A stretch of 64,000 nucleotides of DNA from the NCBI GenBank assembly GCA_038503065.1, contig JBCAMK010000010.1:1798001-1862000 (forward strand), in the 5' to 3' direction. This stretch comes from Paragyromitra xinjiangensis. Taxonomy: Eukaryota; Ascomycota; Pezizomycetes; Pezizales; Discinaceae. Numbering within the stretch: position 1 is the first letter of the stretch; every line of letters begins with the position of its first letter. The position numbers and the translations under genes are program-made. The notes under the pieces were generated by a model. The model was not told where the DNA came from. It made no database searches and saw only the letters and a program-made list of their open reading frames with translations. Positions 46,762 to 58,046 of the stretch are shown piece after piece.

Positions 46762-47712
46762 TCAGTACGGGCCATTGCGGTACCCGTAGGTCCTGGGCTG
46801 CTCCTGAGCATACCTGCGGTCCCCAAGCCTGAACTCGTTCTCCTTGACCTCGCCGCTGAAGCGGTCGTCCCTACGGGCCTCACGCTCCCTCTGGAGGCGG
46901 AGCCTCTCAGCGAGATCCCTTTCATCCTTATCCCTAACCTCGCTCTCCCTGAAGTTCTCATACCCCTGGCGGACGGCACGGAACTGCGCAGCTTCTGCGT
47001 CCTCGCGGTCGATCTGGTCGAACTGCTTCTCGAACTCCTGGTTATAACCCCTGGAGTATCCGTAGCCCTTGTCGTACTTGACGCCCTTGTCGTATCCTTA
47101 AATCACCATGTTAATTGAGATCTAGGTGGAGGAGTGTTTTTTTTACTCACCGTATCCCAATTCATAGGCAGATTTGTCGAACTCGGTATCATACTGCTCC
47201 TGGAAATTGCGGTCATCACGGGCCTTATCAGCCCCAGCGACTTCAGTATCGCGTCTAGCATCGACCTCAGCCCTGTTGTCACGGGATCTGTCGCTGTAGG
47301 CCCTGAAGTCGGAAGACTCCTGAAGCTCACGTCTAGCTACCTCCTCCCTCTCGGCATCAAGCCTGCTCTTGCGGAAGCGGTCATCGACCTCAGTATCCTG
47401 GAAATACCTGTTGGGCCTCTGGTCACGGTAAAGGAACTCGTCATTCTGTAATCCGCCCCTGTTGAGATCGATATCACGGAGTTCACCGATCTCGAATCCG
47501 CGGTCCCCGCGGTTTCCGTTGTAGTACCTGTTGCCATAAGGCTCATACCCGAAGGGTCTGACCTCATCTCCATAAAGGCGAGCCTCTCCCGAAAGGAATC
47601 CTTCATTGGGTTCGATCTCCCCACGGAAACCGGCGACGGGGCTGGCCTCGGCAAAGTAGGCGCAGGCAACGACAGCCGCGATTAAGCTGGTGGTGAAGGT
47701 CATCTGAACCAT
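46762..47712 (-). CDS. Secreted, highly charged, cysteine-free disordered protein, 298 aa
   Basis: Exons are 47151-47712 and 46762-47096 (54-nt intron, GTGAGT donor, phase 1). A signal peptide covers about residues 1-24 (TFTTSLIAAVVACAYFAEAS). The mature chain has no cysteine. It begins with Gly/Tyr/Asn/Arg-rich sequence (YGNRYYNGNRGDRGFEIGEL), then long Asp/Glu/Arg-rich stretches (AEREEVARRELQES, RLRLQREREARRDDR) likely to form single helices or coil. Lysine is AAG throughout exon 2, suggesting strong codon bias and high expression. No known domain recognised. A tetranucleotide repeat precedes the gene. It may be a wall-associated or extracellular structural protein; that is inference. Confidence 0.75.
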
Positions 47713-47792
47713 TTTGAAGCTACGGAAATCGGATTTTTAGTAATTGATCCTCGTGGGAAAACAAAGAGTTGGGATAGGATGGGGAGTAGCTA

Positions 47793-47847
47793 CTTAATGA
47801 ATGAATGTATGAATGAATGTGGTAGTGAATGAGTGAGTGAATGAGGA
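47793..47847. repeat. ATGA/GTGA tetranucleotide repeat upstream of the secreted-protein gene
   Basis: Imperfect AATG/AGTG units lie about 80-135 nt before the start codon of the secreted charged protein, within its 5' UTR or core promoter. Confidence 0.6.
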
Positions 47848-48698
47848 TGTCAATTGGGGGAACACTGGAGGGTTTATATAGATCCTAGTAGATCTTCGAC
47901 CCCATAAGTACAAGTTCCTTCATCCAGCACCGTGCAAAGGTTCCCCAGCTATTCATCCAAGCTAACCGTGATCTTACAGGAAGCCCTGCACTAAAACTTA
48001 GCAAAATGAGGAGCAAAAAAGCTTTTCTCTAGCTAGCCTTAGGGTTCTCGCGAGTTCTAGTTCTGAGCATGAGTGATACCTTCCAGTTGTGTCGTCGAAA
48101 TCCTCAAAAAAGCATCAGCTAATGAAATCGAAGACAGAATTGACCCAAAATTAGTCTTATGGCTAGATTAGTCCTCTGCGGCGAGGAGTCTTACTAACCG
48201 AGTGCTAAAAATCACCATCTGATAATCTCGCAATCATAGCCTAGCGTGCGAGAGTCTCATTTCGAAACGGAGATATATACCAACAATCACGCAACTGCAA
48301 TAGCTCATCTCAAAGCACAAAATATTTCCCACTGACTTCGGACCTAGCCATTGCTAGATTTTCCCAAACGTCATTCAGTGAAACACGCTACCCTAACCCT
48401 AAAGCGCTCACGAAATAATGTCAACATTCTGTCGCGAAGTAAAAAGCCACTAAATCTAAACTACCCCCATACTGGACTCGGAACTTACTACTCATTAGAA
48501 TTTAAGTACTAGTTAGATGCTCTAACGAAGTACCCTCCAGGGTACTCCGGATACTTCCAGGGACATGATGTGAGATGCAAAAAATCGCGAACGGGTATTC
48601 AATCAAGAGCTCTCACACTTGAGCGTTCTGAAAAATTTAATTGTGTAGAACGAGTCCCGCGACAGACAGACACGCAACGCCTTTAGGTAAACTAATTC

Positions 48699-49010
48699 TC
48701 AATTAGACTGTCTCCCAACAATTAGAAAAGAGAAACTTACCCGAAACAAACATCGTCGTCTTGCTTCCACGGAAAGCTTGGAGCAATCTAAAATAGCATA
48801 AGCATCCAGTCCCATGCACAAAATGCATCCATCTATTCGACTATCACCGGGGGCATAACAAACATCGTCATATTCATCTTGAGCCTGCGGTTCTAGAAAT
48901 TCGTCGAGCTCACCTTCGTCATCATATCCTAGATCTAGCGAACTGAAGCCCAAAGAACTTCCTCATCGAAGCAGCTCAAGCAACAGCTCGTCCGTCCCAA
49001 AATCAAACTC
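48699..49010 (-). pseudogene. Acidic coding relic with an internal stop
   Basis: On the - strand the frame reads KEFDFGTDELLLELLR, a TGA, then GSSLGFSSLDLGYDDEGELD and acidic residues, ending with Cys-containing IDGCILCMGLDAYAILDC. No ATG is in frame upstream. It may be a broken gene or an exon whose splicing removes the TGA, but I found no suitable donor and acceptor. Family unknown. Confidence 0.22.
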
Positions 49011-49978
49011 TTTGCCTATTTCTTCCCTTCATTATGTGCCTCAAAGGATACTGTCAAAACATTAACCTCTGCTATGCTGGACGGTAGAGGATTGCCTCCT
49101 CGACAATACTTCACTTCCCTCCGAATACATCCTTTCCTCTTCCTTAGGCCCAGGAATCCGCCACCGCCTTCTTCCAATCCTGGATTCTCGTCCTTCACCC
49201 CAAGCCTTCATGGCTCATCAACGAATCTCACACCAAAGCTGATCGAATATGATAGGCTAGTACAATTGATAAACGGTTCTCCAACGAGTTGATCTGCATA
49301 TCAGCGCCAACCAAATATGAGCCAAGGGTGGCCACAGCAGATCCCACCGCAACTGAGGGAAGCACATCTGTCAGTCAGACCCTCCTTCGTTCGGATGGCT
49401 TTACCAGTTTTTGTCAACGATCGGGGGAGCCTACCTCATTTTGAGCCGAGACATATGAATTGGGCCTGTGGCGTTGTGCAACGGGAATCCGTCACCAATC
49501 ATGCATGTGGACAGATAAGTGCCATCAACCAAGGAGCATCAGCAGAATCTAACGCGTGGGTGGTCCGTGCAAATACCCAATCTTTAACTTCATTGGCAGG
49601 CTCACATGGTCATTGGAGAAAACGAAATTCCGAGATGAAATTGGTGGAAAAAGAAGCGATATTAAAGACCTTACATCGAAGTACACATATCATAAGGTTA
49701 ATTTTAAAAAAGAACAAGAAAGAAAATAGAAGAAATAGTCAAATCTGGCATACGCTGAAAAGATATCATGAAGAAAAGGTGCTCAATGGGAAGATGGAAA
49801 GGCAAAACAGTCTGAAGAAAATTCTCTCCAATTTCGCTCTCCGTTCGAGACAAGAAATAGCAACGATATATGCAACTCATCCCATTCGCCGTGATATTTT
49901 ATGCCGCGTCCAAATTTATGGCCTACTTCCTCTAACTACCCCCAATAGCAAAAAGAACAAAATAAATATTTCTGCTAC

Positions 49979-51992
49979 TTAGTATTCCGCTTCCTCGGCA
50001 TCATCACCAAGTGAGTCGGTGGCAACCTCCTCGTAATCGCGCTCTGCAAAATTATAATTAGCAACCGTATCCCGCTTAAAACAGGAAACCAGAGCAACAT
50101 ACCAAGAGCAGCTAAATCCTCTCTAGCCTCTGAGAATTCACCCTCCTCCATACCCTCACCAACATACCAATGGACGAAGGCACGCTTGCTGTACATAAGA
50201 TCGAACTTGTTGCTCAGGGCGCTCCAGGCCTCAGCAATGGCGGTGGTATTGGAGAGCATGCATCTTTTGAGTCATTAGCTTCATAATTATCCACGAAATG
50301 GGACGAGAACTTACACAGCCCTGTTAACCTTCGCCAAGTCGCCGTTAGGCACAAACTGAGGTGGTTGGTAACAGATACCAATCTTGAAACCAGTAGGGCA
50401 CCAGTCGACAAACTGAATTGTCCTCTTGGTCTTGATGCTGGCAACAGCAGCATGTACCTCCTTGGGAACAACATCACCACGGTAAAGCAAGCAGGTGGCC
50501 ATGTACTTTCCGTTGCGAGGATCGCACTTGACCATCTGGTTGTGTGGCTCGAAGCAAGAGTTGGAAATCTCCTGGACAGAATTGGCTTCGTGCGAGGCTC
50601 TAGACGCAGAGATAACAGGGGCGTACGAAACGAGAGGGAAGTGGATACGTGGGTATGGAACAAGGTTGGTCTGGAACTCGTTCAAGTCGACGTTGAGAGA
50701 ACCGTCGAAACGAAGCGAAGCAGTAATACTAGAAACAACTATTTAAATCTGTTAGCAAAACCCTAATGAACTCCTTCGAAGAGTATATACCTTGAGCAAT
50801 CAATCTGTTAAGGTTCTCCAAGTTAGGCCTTTCAATGTCCAGGCTGCGACGGCAGATATCGTAGATAGCCTCATTATCAACCATGAAAGAGCAGTCGGAA
50901 TGCTCAAGAGTGGTATGGGTGGTCAAGATAGAGTTGTACGGCTCAACAACGGAAGTTGATACTTGGGGTGCAGGATAGACAGAGAATTCCAGCTTGCACT
51001 TCTTGCCATAGTCCACGGAGAGACGCTCCATCAACAAGGCACCAAACCCAGAACCAGTACCACCACCAAAGGAGTGGAAAACAAGGAAACCCTGCAGACC
51101 AGAGCAGTTGTCTGATAAGAGTAAGTAAATTGCTCCCATGAATTAAATGGATCACTTGTGGACTGACCAGCAACACGACGAATCTTGTCCAAAACCTGGT
51201 CGATCAACTCCTTTCCGACGGTGTAGTGTCCACGAGCATCTAATTCTAGCATTAGTTTCCGCTAGGATACGGCAAATTAGGAGAGTGTAGGATAATTACA
51301 ATTGTTGGAAGCATCCTCCTTTCCAGTGATCATGTTTTCGGGGTGAAAAAGGCTCCTGTAGGTACCCGTTCGTACTTCATCGACGACATTGGGTTCAAGA
51401 TCTACATAGATTGTGCGAGGAACATATTTCCCCTGGCCTGTGGTAATTGAAAAGATATTAGCATCAGAAGGACTTGCGTTTTGCAGATGTGCTCCATCTC
51501 CGCATCGATACCAAGGGCCATCCAGTATCACATACCAGTTTCGGAAAAGAAAGTGCTAAACCCCTGATCCTGAGGTCCCTTCTGACGCTCCTCAGTGAGA
51601 TAGCCATCAGGCTATAAAATCATCAAATATTAGCTACTGCTCATACTGTTCGAAGTTGGTTGCATCTGGATGCTATGCCGCATTCGATAGATGAAAGGTT
51701 GATTGCTGATTTACCTGGATACCGTGCTCAAGGCAATACAACTATGAAACAAACCCAAGTTAATTACTGAATTTCAAGGATGGATCAGACAATTTTATCT
51801 TACCTCCCAGCAGGAATTGGCAATCTGAACACCAGCTTGACCGACTATTGAAAAATCATCAGCAAATGGACCCCTGGAAATTCAGGGGCAACACAGCAGC
51901 TTGATAACAGCTGACAGGGGCAACCAAGTCAAAGGAGATAACAATGCGGGGAGAACTATATACGAACCGTTAAGGGAGATAACTTCTCTCAT
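49979..51992 (-). CDS. TUB1: Alpha-tubulin
   Basis: Microtubule subunit. Ten exons: 51968-51992, 51804-51844, 51715-51741, 51536-51611, 51300-51437, 51168-51239, 50791-51111, 50315-50738, 50103-50263 and 49979-50043. They total exactly 450 codons, 449 aa plus stop, the usual family length. Exon 1 encodes only MREVISLN plus one base. Visible motifs: [20 protein letters not shown], the glycine-rich GTP loop [27 protein letters not shown], and the end [18 protein letters not shown] with a terminal tyrosine. Most introns sit in the 5' third, which is normal for fungal tubulins. The gene is divergent from the membrane-protein gene, 385 nt apart. Confidence 0.98.
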
Positions 51993-52377
51993 GGTGAATA
52001 TATGTAGATGATTATTTAAGAGGTATAGGGTGTGTGTGTGTTGATTAGGAGAGTCGTAAAAGGCGTGAAGGTTGAAGGATGAAGAGGAAGGAAGGAGAAG
52101 AGATGGGAGATGGGGGAGAGAAGCGGGATAGAAAAAGAAGGAGAGGGAGGCGGTCCTGCGGTCTGTGGGTGAGCAGGGTGTGTGTTGTTTTTTTCGCGTC
52201 GAAGGGTTCGGTTTGTCAGGCGGCTAGCCAGTAACGGTTTAGCGAGAGGCGACCCTGGGACTCCCGTGCTTCTGTTGCCCACGCACCTGTGCACAACCTC
52301 ACAGGAAAGCTTTCCATAACAGCGAACAGCTGTATGTGCATACTACATCCGGCTCCTGTTCAGCCAGTTCACTCAAT
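51993..52377. promoter_or_regulatory. Divergent promoter between alpha-tubulin and the membrane-protein gene
   Basis: 385 nt, with a GA-rich stretch at 52076-52152 and GT runs next to the tubulin start. No clear TATA box. It must serve both genes. Confidence 0.5.
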
Positions 52378-53279
52378 ATGATCTTCATCTTCGATCTCGT
52401 CCCTCAATTACTTCTTCTTTGCCTTGTTTATCTGCCTTCTGTTGCTGGAAATGTCGAGAAGGAGATATTTGTAGCACCCCACGAACCTCAGGAGTTGTTG
52501 TTCACAGGACCAAACGATGGCCAATCCGTAGAACTGGAGGCTCTGCATCTCGGCCTCTCAAAACTCACTCCTTCGACACTCTGCGGTACTACAGAACCGT
52601 GTCGCAGTCTACGGACTGCTCTAAACACTTCATTCCTGGATGGCGGCGAGAAACAATGGATCTTGCTTGACCATCTCGAACCCGGTAAGAGGTATGAGGT
52701 TCGGATATGCTGGGCTGCTACCGTGAGTTCACGCCCTTAAAAGGCCACTATTAGGAAGAGCCCCTCAGGATCCGCTACTCAGTGATAAGAATATTTAGTC
52801 ACCAACAGATTTCGTCCTAAAACTCTACACACCCCTTTACCTACTCTCTGATCCCTCTCTCATTACTAGCCTAGTATCCTATGCTTCGCAATTAGCTCCA
52901 TCATCACGAACGATCGACGAAGTTGATCATGCCGTGGAGGTCCCACGGTCTCTCTTATATATGGAGATCCAAGCGAAGACAGCATACTATACATATGATA
53001 AATCCCGAATGGAGAAACCGGACAGTGTTGACGTCGAAATCAGTCCGTATACCCGGAGCCGTCATGGCCCAGGGAGCATAATGACTAACTATTGAATAAC
53101 TAGTCCTTGATCCATACTTCATGAACGTCTTTCCAGAATCATTATTACCCATCGGAGGTGTGATCATCTCAGTTGCCTTATTAGCTTGGTGGGGTAGCGG
53201 GCGAATATACAACATTCTCCGAAGTATTGGGACAACAGATGTAGCAAAAACTGGAGGACGAGGGAAAAAATATTCATAA
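52378..53279 (+). CDS. Single-pass secretory-pathway membrane protein, conserved fungal family
   Basis: Exons are 52378-52722, 52799-53042 and 53104-53279, giving 254 aa. A signal peptide (IFDLVPQLLLLCLVYLPSVA) leads a luminal domain with LSKLTPSTLCGTTEPCRSLR, GKRYEVRICWAAT, PTDFVLKLYTP and SLLYMEIQAKTAYYT. The third exon encodes ILDPYFMNVFPESLLPIGG and one transmembrane helix (VIISVALLAWWG), then a short basic cytosolic tail ending GRGKKYS. The RYEVRVCWAAT and LDPYxxNVFP signatures mark a fungal family of ER-type proteins I recognise but cannot name functionally. An in-frame GTG upstream was not used. Confidence 0.78.
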
Positions 53280-53809
53280 GCGGCAGGCTCAGTCAGTTCG
53301 ATGCTATCTGATGAACAGAACAGCTGCACGGGCTCTCATTAGCTTCAATATTATTCAACAAACCACTACTACTTGGGGTGGGGCTCAAAAGGATTAATGA
53401 CCACTCAAATCTTAGTGTTTCCTAGCGCTTAGACACAAATATAAACTTGGAATATACACACGATTCTTGGATACCAGTACTACTGGAATACGGGAGTAGC
53501 CCTAAGTTCACCCGCTGTAAGAGGTAACAGTGAAATCTAAGAAATGACATTACAGCCATACTACAAAACTTTCGTGTCTTACTAATGATCAAGATTGTCC
53601 AAACATCTAGCGACAATACATTTGATAGCAAAAGTACCAGAAGTTGACCATACCAAGATATGTCACGTGATCTATCCCAACGCCACGAACAACTTCACTA
53701 CTGACGAAAGGTCACCGCTAAAAGAAGAAAGGAAACAGTTCTCGAAGAGCTCACTTCTAGCCTCGCCCTCAAAAAAAAAGAAATCATAAAACACAATAGC
53801 CGACGCGCT
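53280..53809. other. Intergenic between convergent genes
   Basis: About 530 nt holding the 3' ends of the membrane-protein gene and SANT-like gene A. No other feature. Confidence 0.4.
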
Positions 53810-54690
53810 TCAGAGGCAGCTATCACCACCATGATCTTCGTCATTAATAATGATTGGATCTTTCTCCGACGCTGGACTAATCTCGACAAATTCAACCGGC
53901 TCCTGAGCATGAATCAACTGTTCGGTTTTTTGAAGACGTGATTTCGGGGTGAGATGTCGATAATTCGGAAGTCTCGGAAATTCCTTCTTAAGTGGTACCA
54001 CGCTGCGTTTTTTAAAAGCGGATGTTTCTCCCCCTCTTCCTTCTCTCTCGGAGTAACTTTGAGTGAAAATTTCGTAGGAAGTTCCCAAAGGGGCCTCGAG
54101 CAAGTCCCCGAGACTGGTGACTGTATCCACATACTGCATGGACGGAACATCAGGGTTTTCGATGCCAGGATACAAAAATGGTGAGCCCTCGGTTCTTTGC
54201 TGCCCGAGAAATGGCTTCACATCTTCATATCCGTATCCATACCCGTAACCATCCATCCCAAACTCCCCCTTAATCATCTCTCCTTTAATCATCATCCCGT
54301 CTTCCATTTTCACCTCAGAATCGTCTGAGACGATACCTTTCCGGTACAGCATCATATCTTCACTGTCAATAAATTTTCCTTTCCCTCCACTAATCTTCCC
54401 CACTTTATTACTTCTCCTACCCCTCTTTCCAGTCGATAGAGGTGTGGGGGTTTGGACCTCGTAACCACACTCTTTAGCAAGTTTGCGAAGTTTCTTGATA
54501 CGCTCCTCACAGGCACGCGGGGTGCAGCCAACGATTTGAGCAACACGGTCGTGGTCGACAGACACTTTGTGAGCGCTCAGAATTGCGAGCAGCAGGTGTT
54601 GGTCTGCGGCAGCTATAAGATAGTGTGTTAGTTGTGCGTTGAGGGCAGATATTATAGCAGAAATCTGAAGAACCTACAATCCCACTTCAT
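53810..54690 (-). CDS. SANT/Myb-like small nuclear protein, cluster gene A, 271 aa
   Basis: Exon 1 is only 13 nt (54678-54690, MKWD plus one base). The intron is 54613-54677, and exon 2 is 53810-54612. The N-terminal three-helix module reads MKWDSAADQHLLLAILSAHK, VSVDHDRVAQIVG, then CTPRACEERIKKLRKLAKE, the layout of a large fungal family with Trp start and a helix-3 TPxA..R..KLKK motif. The tail is basic (GKRGRRSNKVGK), then has four Gly-Tyr dipeptides and an acidic end DPIIINDEDHGGD with VEFVEISPA and EDVKPF near SUMO-like motifs. DNA or chromatin binding is inferred. It is the first of at least six related genes to 64 kb. Confidence 0.85.
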
Positions 54691-55969
54691 CTTTAACACT
54701 TTGCGCTTGGGAGTTTATTGAGTAGATCAAACTTGTAACTATTCCACAACTTGGACAAATTCCGTCTCGGGAACGTAATCCTATTGCGTAGTAATTGCCG
54801 AAGCTAGAAACAACACAAAAATGGATGAGGATGGATGATATCTCGCATAACCTGACTTCGACCAAGTTACCAACGAAGTTGATATTCTGACAGCGTTCCA
54901 GCAAAGCTCTGGTAATGCGTGCAGATAATAGGATTAAAAGGCTCGGTGTGAATTTTTGATTTAGCTCAAAAATCGACTGAGAGCTAACTCTATATTTGAG
55001 CCCAACAAAGTACAAAATAGCTGCTTTCCGAAACTGCCGAACAACGCTTTTCTAAGCCGTGTTGTAGGCATGAGTAGAGATATTCTGAGCGAACCATACT
55101 GCTGGGTGAGGGGACATGCTTCACGGAACGGGAGCTCACGCCCGGATGGAGTTTGCTCAATGTTTCTTCTGTTTTAGTAAACAGCTTCGGTGAGATCTCG
55201 ATGATTCTAGGAAGTTTTTTTGGTGGGTAGCCTACTTGCACCGACGCACGGATTGGGTCGAGAGTTTCTGTGAGACACAGTTCTACTCACATTAACATTT
55301 TCTTATTCCAGCTCCAGATACTGAAAATCTGATTATGTTTACCCCAACTCAGCTCCCCAACCTTTTCAAAAACAGCGCTTGAACTTATTTATGAAAGACT
55401 AATTCAAAGGGCGGCCTACAAAGTTGTTGAAAGCAAATACGATGACGGGAGGAAAGCGGGTGATAGCCTGTGACGGAAAAGCTGCCTACCGCCATACAAT
55501 ACATCGCAGCCCCCGAACACCGTTAGCCTAGTTTCTTGTATCTACTTAGTAAGAAGCGTCCTTTTTGAAGGATATTATAACAGAAAAAGCCAAACAGGTG
55601 TCAGCCGGTTACAGCTATGTGGGTTCTTGCAATAATGCGGCATGGCTAGCGGAGAGTGCATGTATTTAATTTACTTCCTCAAGGTTTATTGTAAAGTAAA
55701 GATGAAAACCAATGTGCCTATTGTCTCGGCCATGACATCGATCAGAGCTCTCTTCAGATGAAACGTGTCATCTGCAGGCTGTCTATGTATAGCAAACGCA
55801 TTGAATAAAAATGCTTTATTGTTCTTGTCCTTTGTATCGCGTCACTGCCTTACAGAGAATCACAGAAGAACAAAAAAGAAAACACCCACGAAAACTAGTA
55901 GACAAAGTACTGATTGCAATCAAAACTTTAACGAGGTATCGGTAACGCCATTCTCATCCTTCGACCAAG
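54691..55969. other. Intergenic, with a probable decayed SANT-like copy
   Basis: Shared upstream area of cluster gene A and downstream area of gene B. A + strand relic lies at about 54770-54959. The rest is AT-rich with no gene seen. Confidence 0.4.
54770..54959 (+). pseudogene. Decayed SANT-like family copy
   Basis: After an acceptor-like CTGACAG (ending 54893), the frame RSSKALVMRADNRIKRLG resembles helix 3 of the neighbouring family members (T-x-x-A-x-x-x-R-x-x-x-I-K-x-L). About 100 nt upstream VVIAEAR resembles the helix-2 VAxxxG motif. No start codon or complete frame joins them. The assignment rests on short similarity only. Confidence 0.3.
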
Positions 55970-56816
55970 CTAAAATTCCTCCAAAGTTCCCGACTCTTGC
56001 TTAATTTTATACGGCTTCCAATCATCGGCCTCTTCATCTTCCGATTTAATCTCCGATTCGGAATCCAACTCAAAATCGGGATCATCATCCGGCTCAACAC
56101 TCGGCTCAACGCTTGGCTCAACACTTGACTCAGCCTCAGGGCTAACTCCCTGTTCAACCTCAGAACCAAATTCAAGCTCAAGTTCAGGCTCGGATTTCAC
56201 GTTTATGAACCCCAGAGACGGTTCCTCGTCCTCCGTTTTTGTTATGTAAGGAGCGTCCAAAGTGTCTGGAATACCAGAGGATAGTAAGTCTTCTGCTGGA
56301 TCTGGCGTTGAGTCTGTAACCGAACCAGTCGAATCTGCCACTTTGATCCTTTTGGTATCAGCGTTCTCGGGCGAGGCCAAAGATGCAACTCTCTTCTTTG
56401 GCCCGCTCTTTCCTTTTGGGTGGTTGCGGGGCTTGGGGTGGTCCATTGCTTTGGCTTCGCGTTTGAGCTTGGCTATTCTCTCTTCAATAGCTTTGGGAGT
56501 GGCTCCTTTGTTTGATACCTTTGTTCAGCGCTGGTTTTTAAAGGAGTATAAGGAAGTAGAATACAGTACCTGGAAAGATTTTACATAGTTCGACTGTATC
56601 GTACGATTTTGCAGAACGTTCGATAAGGCGAATGAGAAGCTGTGATTGGAAATATGCTTAGTAAAACACCCAGGGCAGAAATGTCGAAAAGCAAGCGAGT
56701 AAGACGAAAGATACTTTGCGATCATTCTCGGAGGTCCACACCTGGAAATGTCGTTAGTTCACCTTCACATAAAGATCAAAGGAAAAAAAATATAATCTAC
56801 TTACAACTTTCGGCAT
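55970..56816 (-). CDS. SANT/Myb-like small nuclear protein, cluster gene B, 214 aa
   Basis: Exons are 56805-56816, 56715-56741, 56570-56639 and 55970-56505. The spliced module reads MPKVVWTSENDRK, LLIRLIERSAKSYDTVELCK, IFPGATPKAIEERIAKLKRE. Intron 2 falls after DRK, before LL, in phase 0; gene D and gene G have introns at the matching codon. Intron 3 interrupts before the TPKA helix in phase 1, again as in gene G. The tail has a basic KGKSGPKKR block, then a long acidic region with a tandem SVEP repeat (12-nt units, 56092-56133) and a lysine embedded in KIKQESGT near the end. Likely nuclear, function unknown. Confidence 0.85.
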
Positions 56817-57583
56817 TCTGGATGAATGGCGGGCGAGTGGTTGGGGTAGCAGGAAGAGGCTGGTTTGAATTGTCGGTAGATAGCTACAGGACTAATTCAA
56901 GAAAAGCGTAAGGGTGGGCATACTTGCAGGGATTAACAAAGGACGCTGGGACCACGAAGTGACAGGTTCAAGAATCGGAAGTATTTTCAGGGTATTTCTC
57001 CTAAGTTGCGGAAGGGCTGAGACCAGACTGGGGTTTTTGGTGTTTGCTTTCCTTCTTTCCAGAAAGGATATGCGATATCAAACTGGGCTGCAGAAAGCCA
57101 CCAACATCGGATAGTTCCAGATTCTCGGATACAATCCCAAGGGACGCGTTGTGCTACGCTGACCAAAGTACCAATATGCAATGTCTTGCCCCACGTAGTT
57201 AATTAGAAACCCCCCCCATTCTTTCAAAACACCAATTCACTTCAATGATTCGTTGGATTTGGCTCAACCAGGGGTTAAATTACCAATACAGCAGGTCAGC
57301 GGCGTAGCCCACACAAGGCGAAGCCGGCAAAGAGAGACAGGCACTCCCCACTACCAGTCTATCACCACATTTGACGACGAGCACATGCACATCGACGGAA
57401 GGAAAAATATTAAATACATGCATATACACGCGACAAAAACGTCCCTTCCCGCACAAGATACTCGGGCCAGGCAATTTGCATTTCACGGAACGGATAACCC
57501 CGTCGTTCCTCCTCCCTTCCCTATAGATTTACTCATACAGATATAGACACCCCTCCTGGGATGTCTTAGAACCCCTCAGCCAT
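56817..57583. other. Intergenic, no gene seen
   Basis: Promoter of gene B and 3' region of gene C, both on the - strand. The + frames at 56914-57114 and 57253-57546 show no domain and are not called. Confidence 0.4.
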
Positions 57584-58046
57584 CTAATCGCTGTAGTCGC
57601 CGCTCCCGCTCGAAATTCTTTGAAACTCTTCGTCAAAACTTGAACTCGACTCTTGTTTTATCGGTGTCTTCTTGGGGGTAGCAAGCTTCCTGTTGAGCTT
57701 TGCTGTTTTTCGAGGTGTGCTCGGGGCACTTAGGCCGGCGTCTGCTTTACGTTTTCTTGGAGTTGGTGGTGCTGCTGCTGGTCGAAGACCACTGTTTATC
57801 TCTTCTTGGAGCTTTTTGGCTTCCTTTTTAACGCTCCGGAAACGGGTTTCGATGCTGTCGTAGGTTGCCCCTTCGCCAAACATAGCAGCAACGCTGTTAT
57901 AGTTCTGTAGTTAGGAACCCAATTAGTCTGGCGAAATGAACGATATGGGGAATGGCATGACATACGATTTTAATCTCTGGGTGTGCAGCAATTGTAGCGG
58001 CGAGTAAGCGCTGGTACTTTTCCGCAGTCCAGTTGATTTTCGTCAT
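57584..58046 (-). CDS. SANT/Myb-like small nuclear protein, cluster gene C, 133 aa
   Basis: Exon 1 is 57966-58046 and exon 2 is 57584-57904 (61-nt intron, phase 0). The module reads MTKINWTAEKYQRLLAATIA, HPEIKINYNSVAAMFGEG, then ATYDSIETRFRSVKKEAKK. The tail is basic with two PRK(R/T) motifs (PTPRKRKADAG, STPRKTAKLNRK), a VKQE-like IKQESSS and a Ser/Asp end. It lacks the intron before LL that B, D and G have, and has one between helices 1 and 2 instead. It is transcribed away from gene D across a 0.9-kb gap. Inferred chromatin-associated protein. Confidence 0.85.

Larger units (their letters stand above)
47713..49978. other. Intergenic with uncertain ORFs
   Basis: The ATG-initiated + frame at 49317-49982 (221 aa) is basic and Asn/Lys-rich in its second half and overlaps the 3' end of the tubulin gene; no domain is recognised. 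A - strand acidic frame at 48699-48953, joined in phase to KEFDFGTDELLLELLR across one stop, looks like a decayed gene. Nothing here is firmly supported. Confidence 0.3.

Noticed and set aside
49317..49982. 221-aa + frame downstream of the tubulin gene
   Set aside because: Although ATG-initiated, it is Lys/Asn/Arg-rich, overlaps the tubulin stop on the other strand and matches no domain; likely chance openness of a 3' UTR.
55000..57580. Search for a CRISPR-like or tandem-repeat array in the cluster region
   Set aside because: Only the 12-nt SVEP-coding repeat inside gene B is present.
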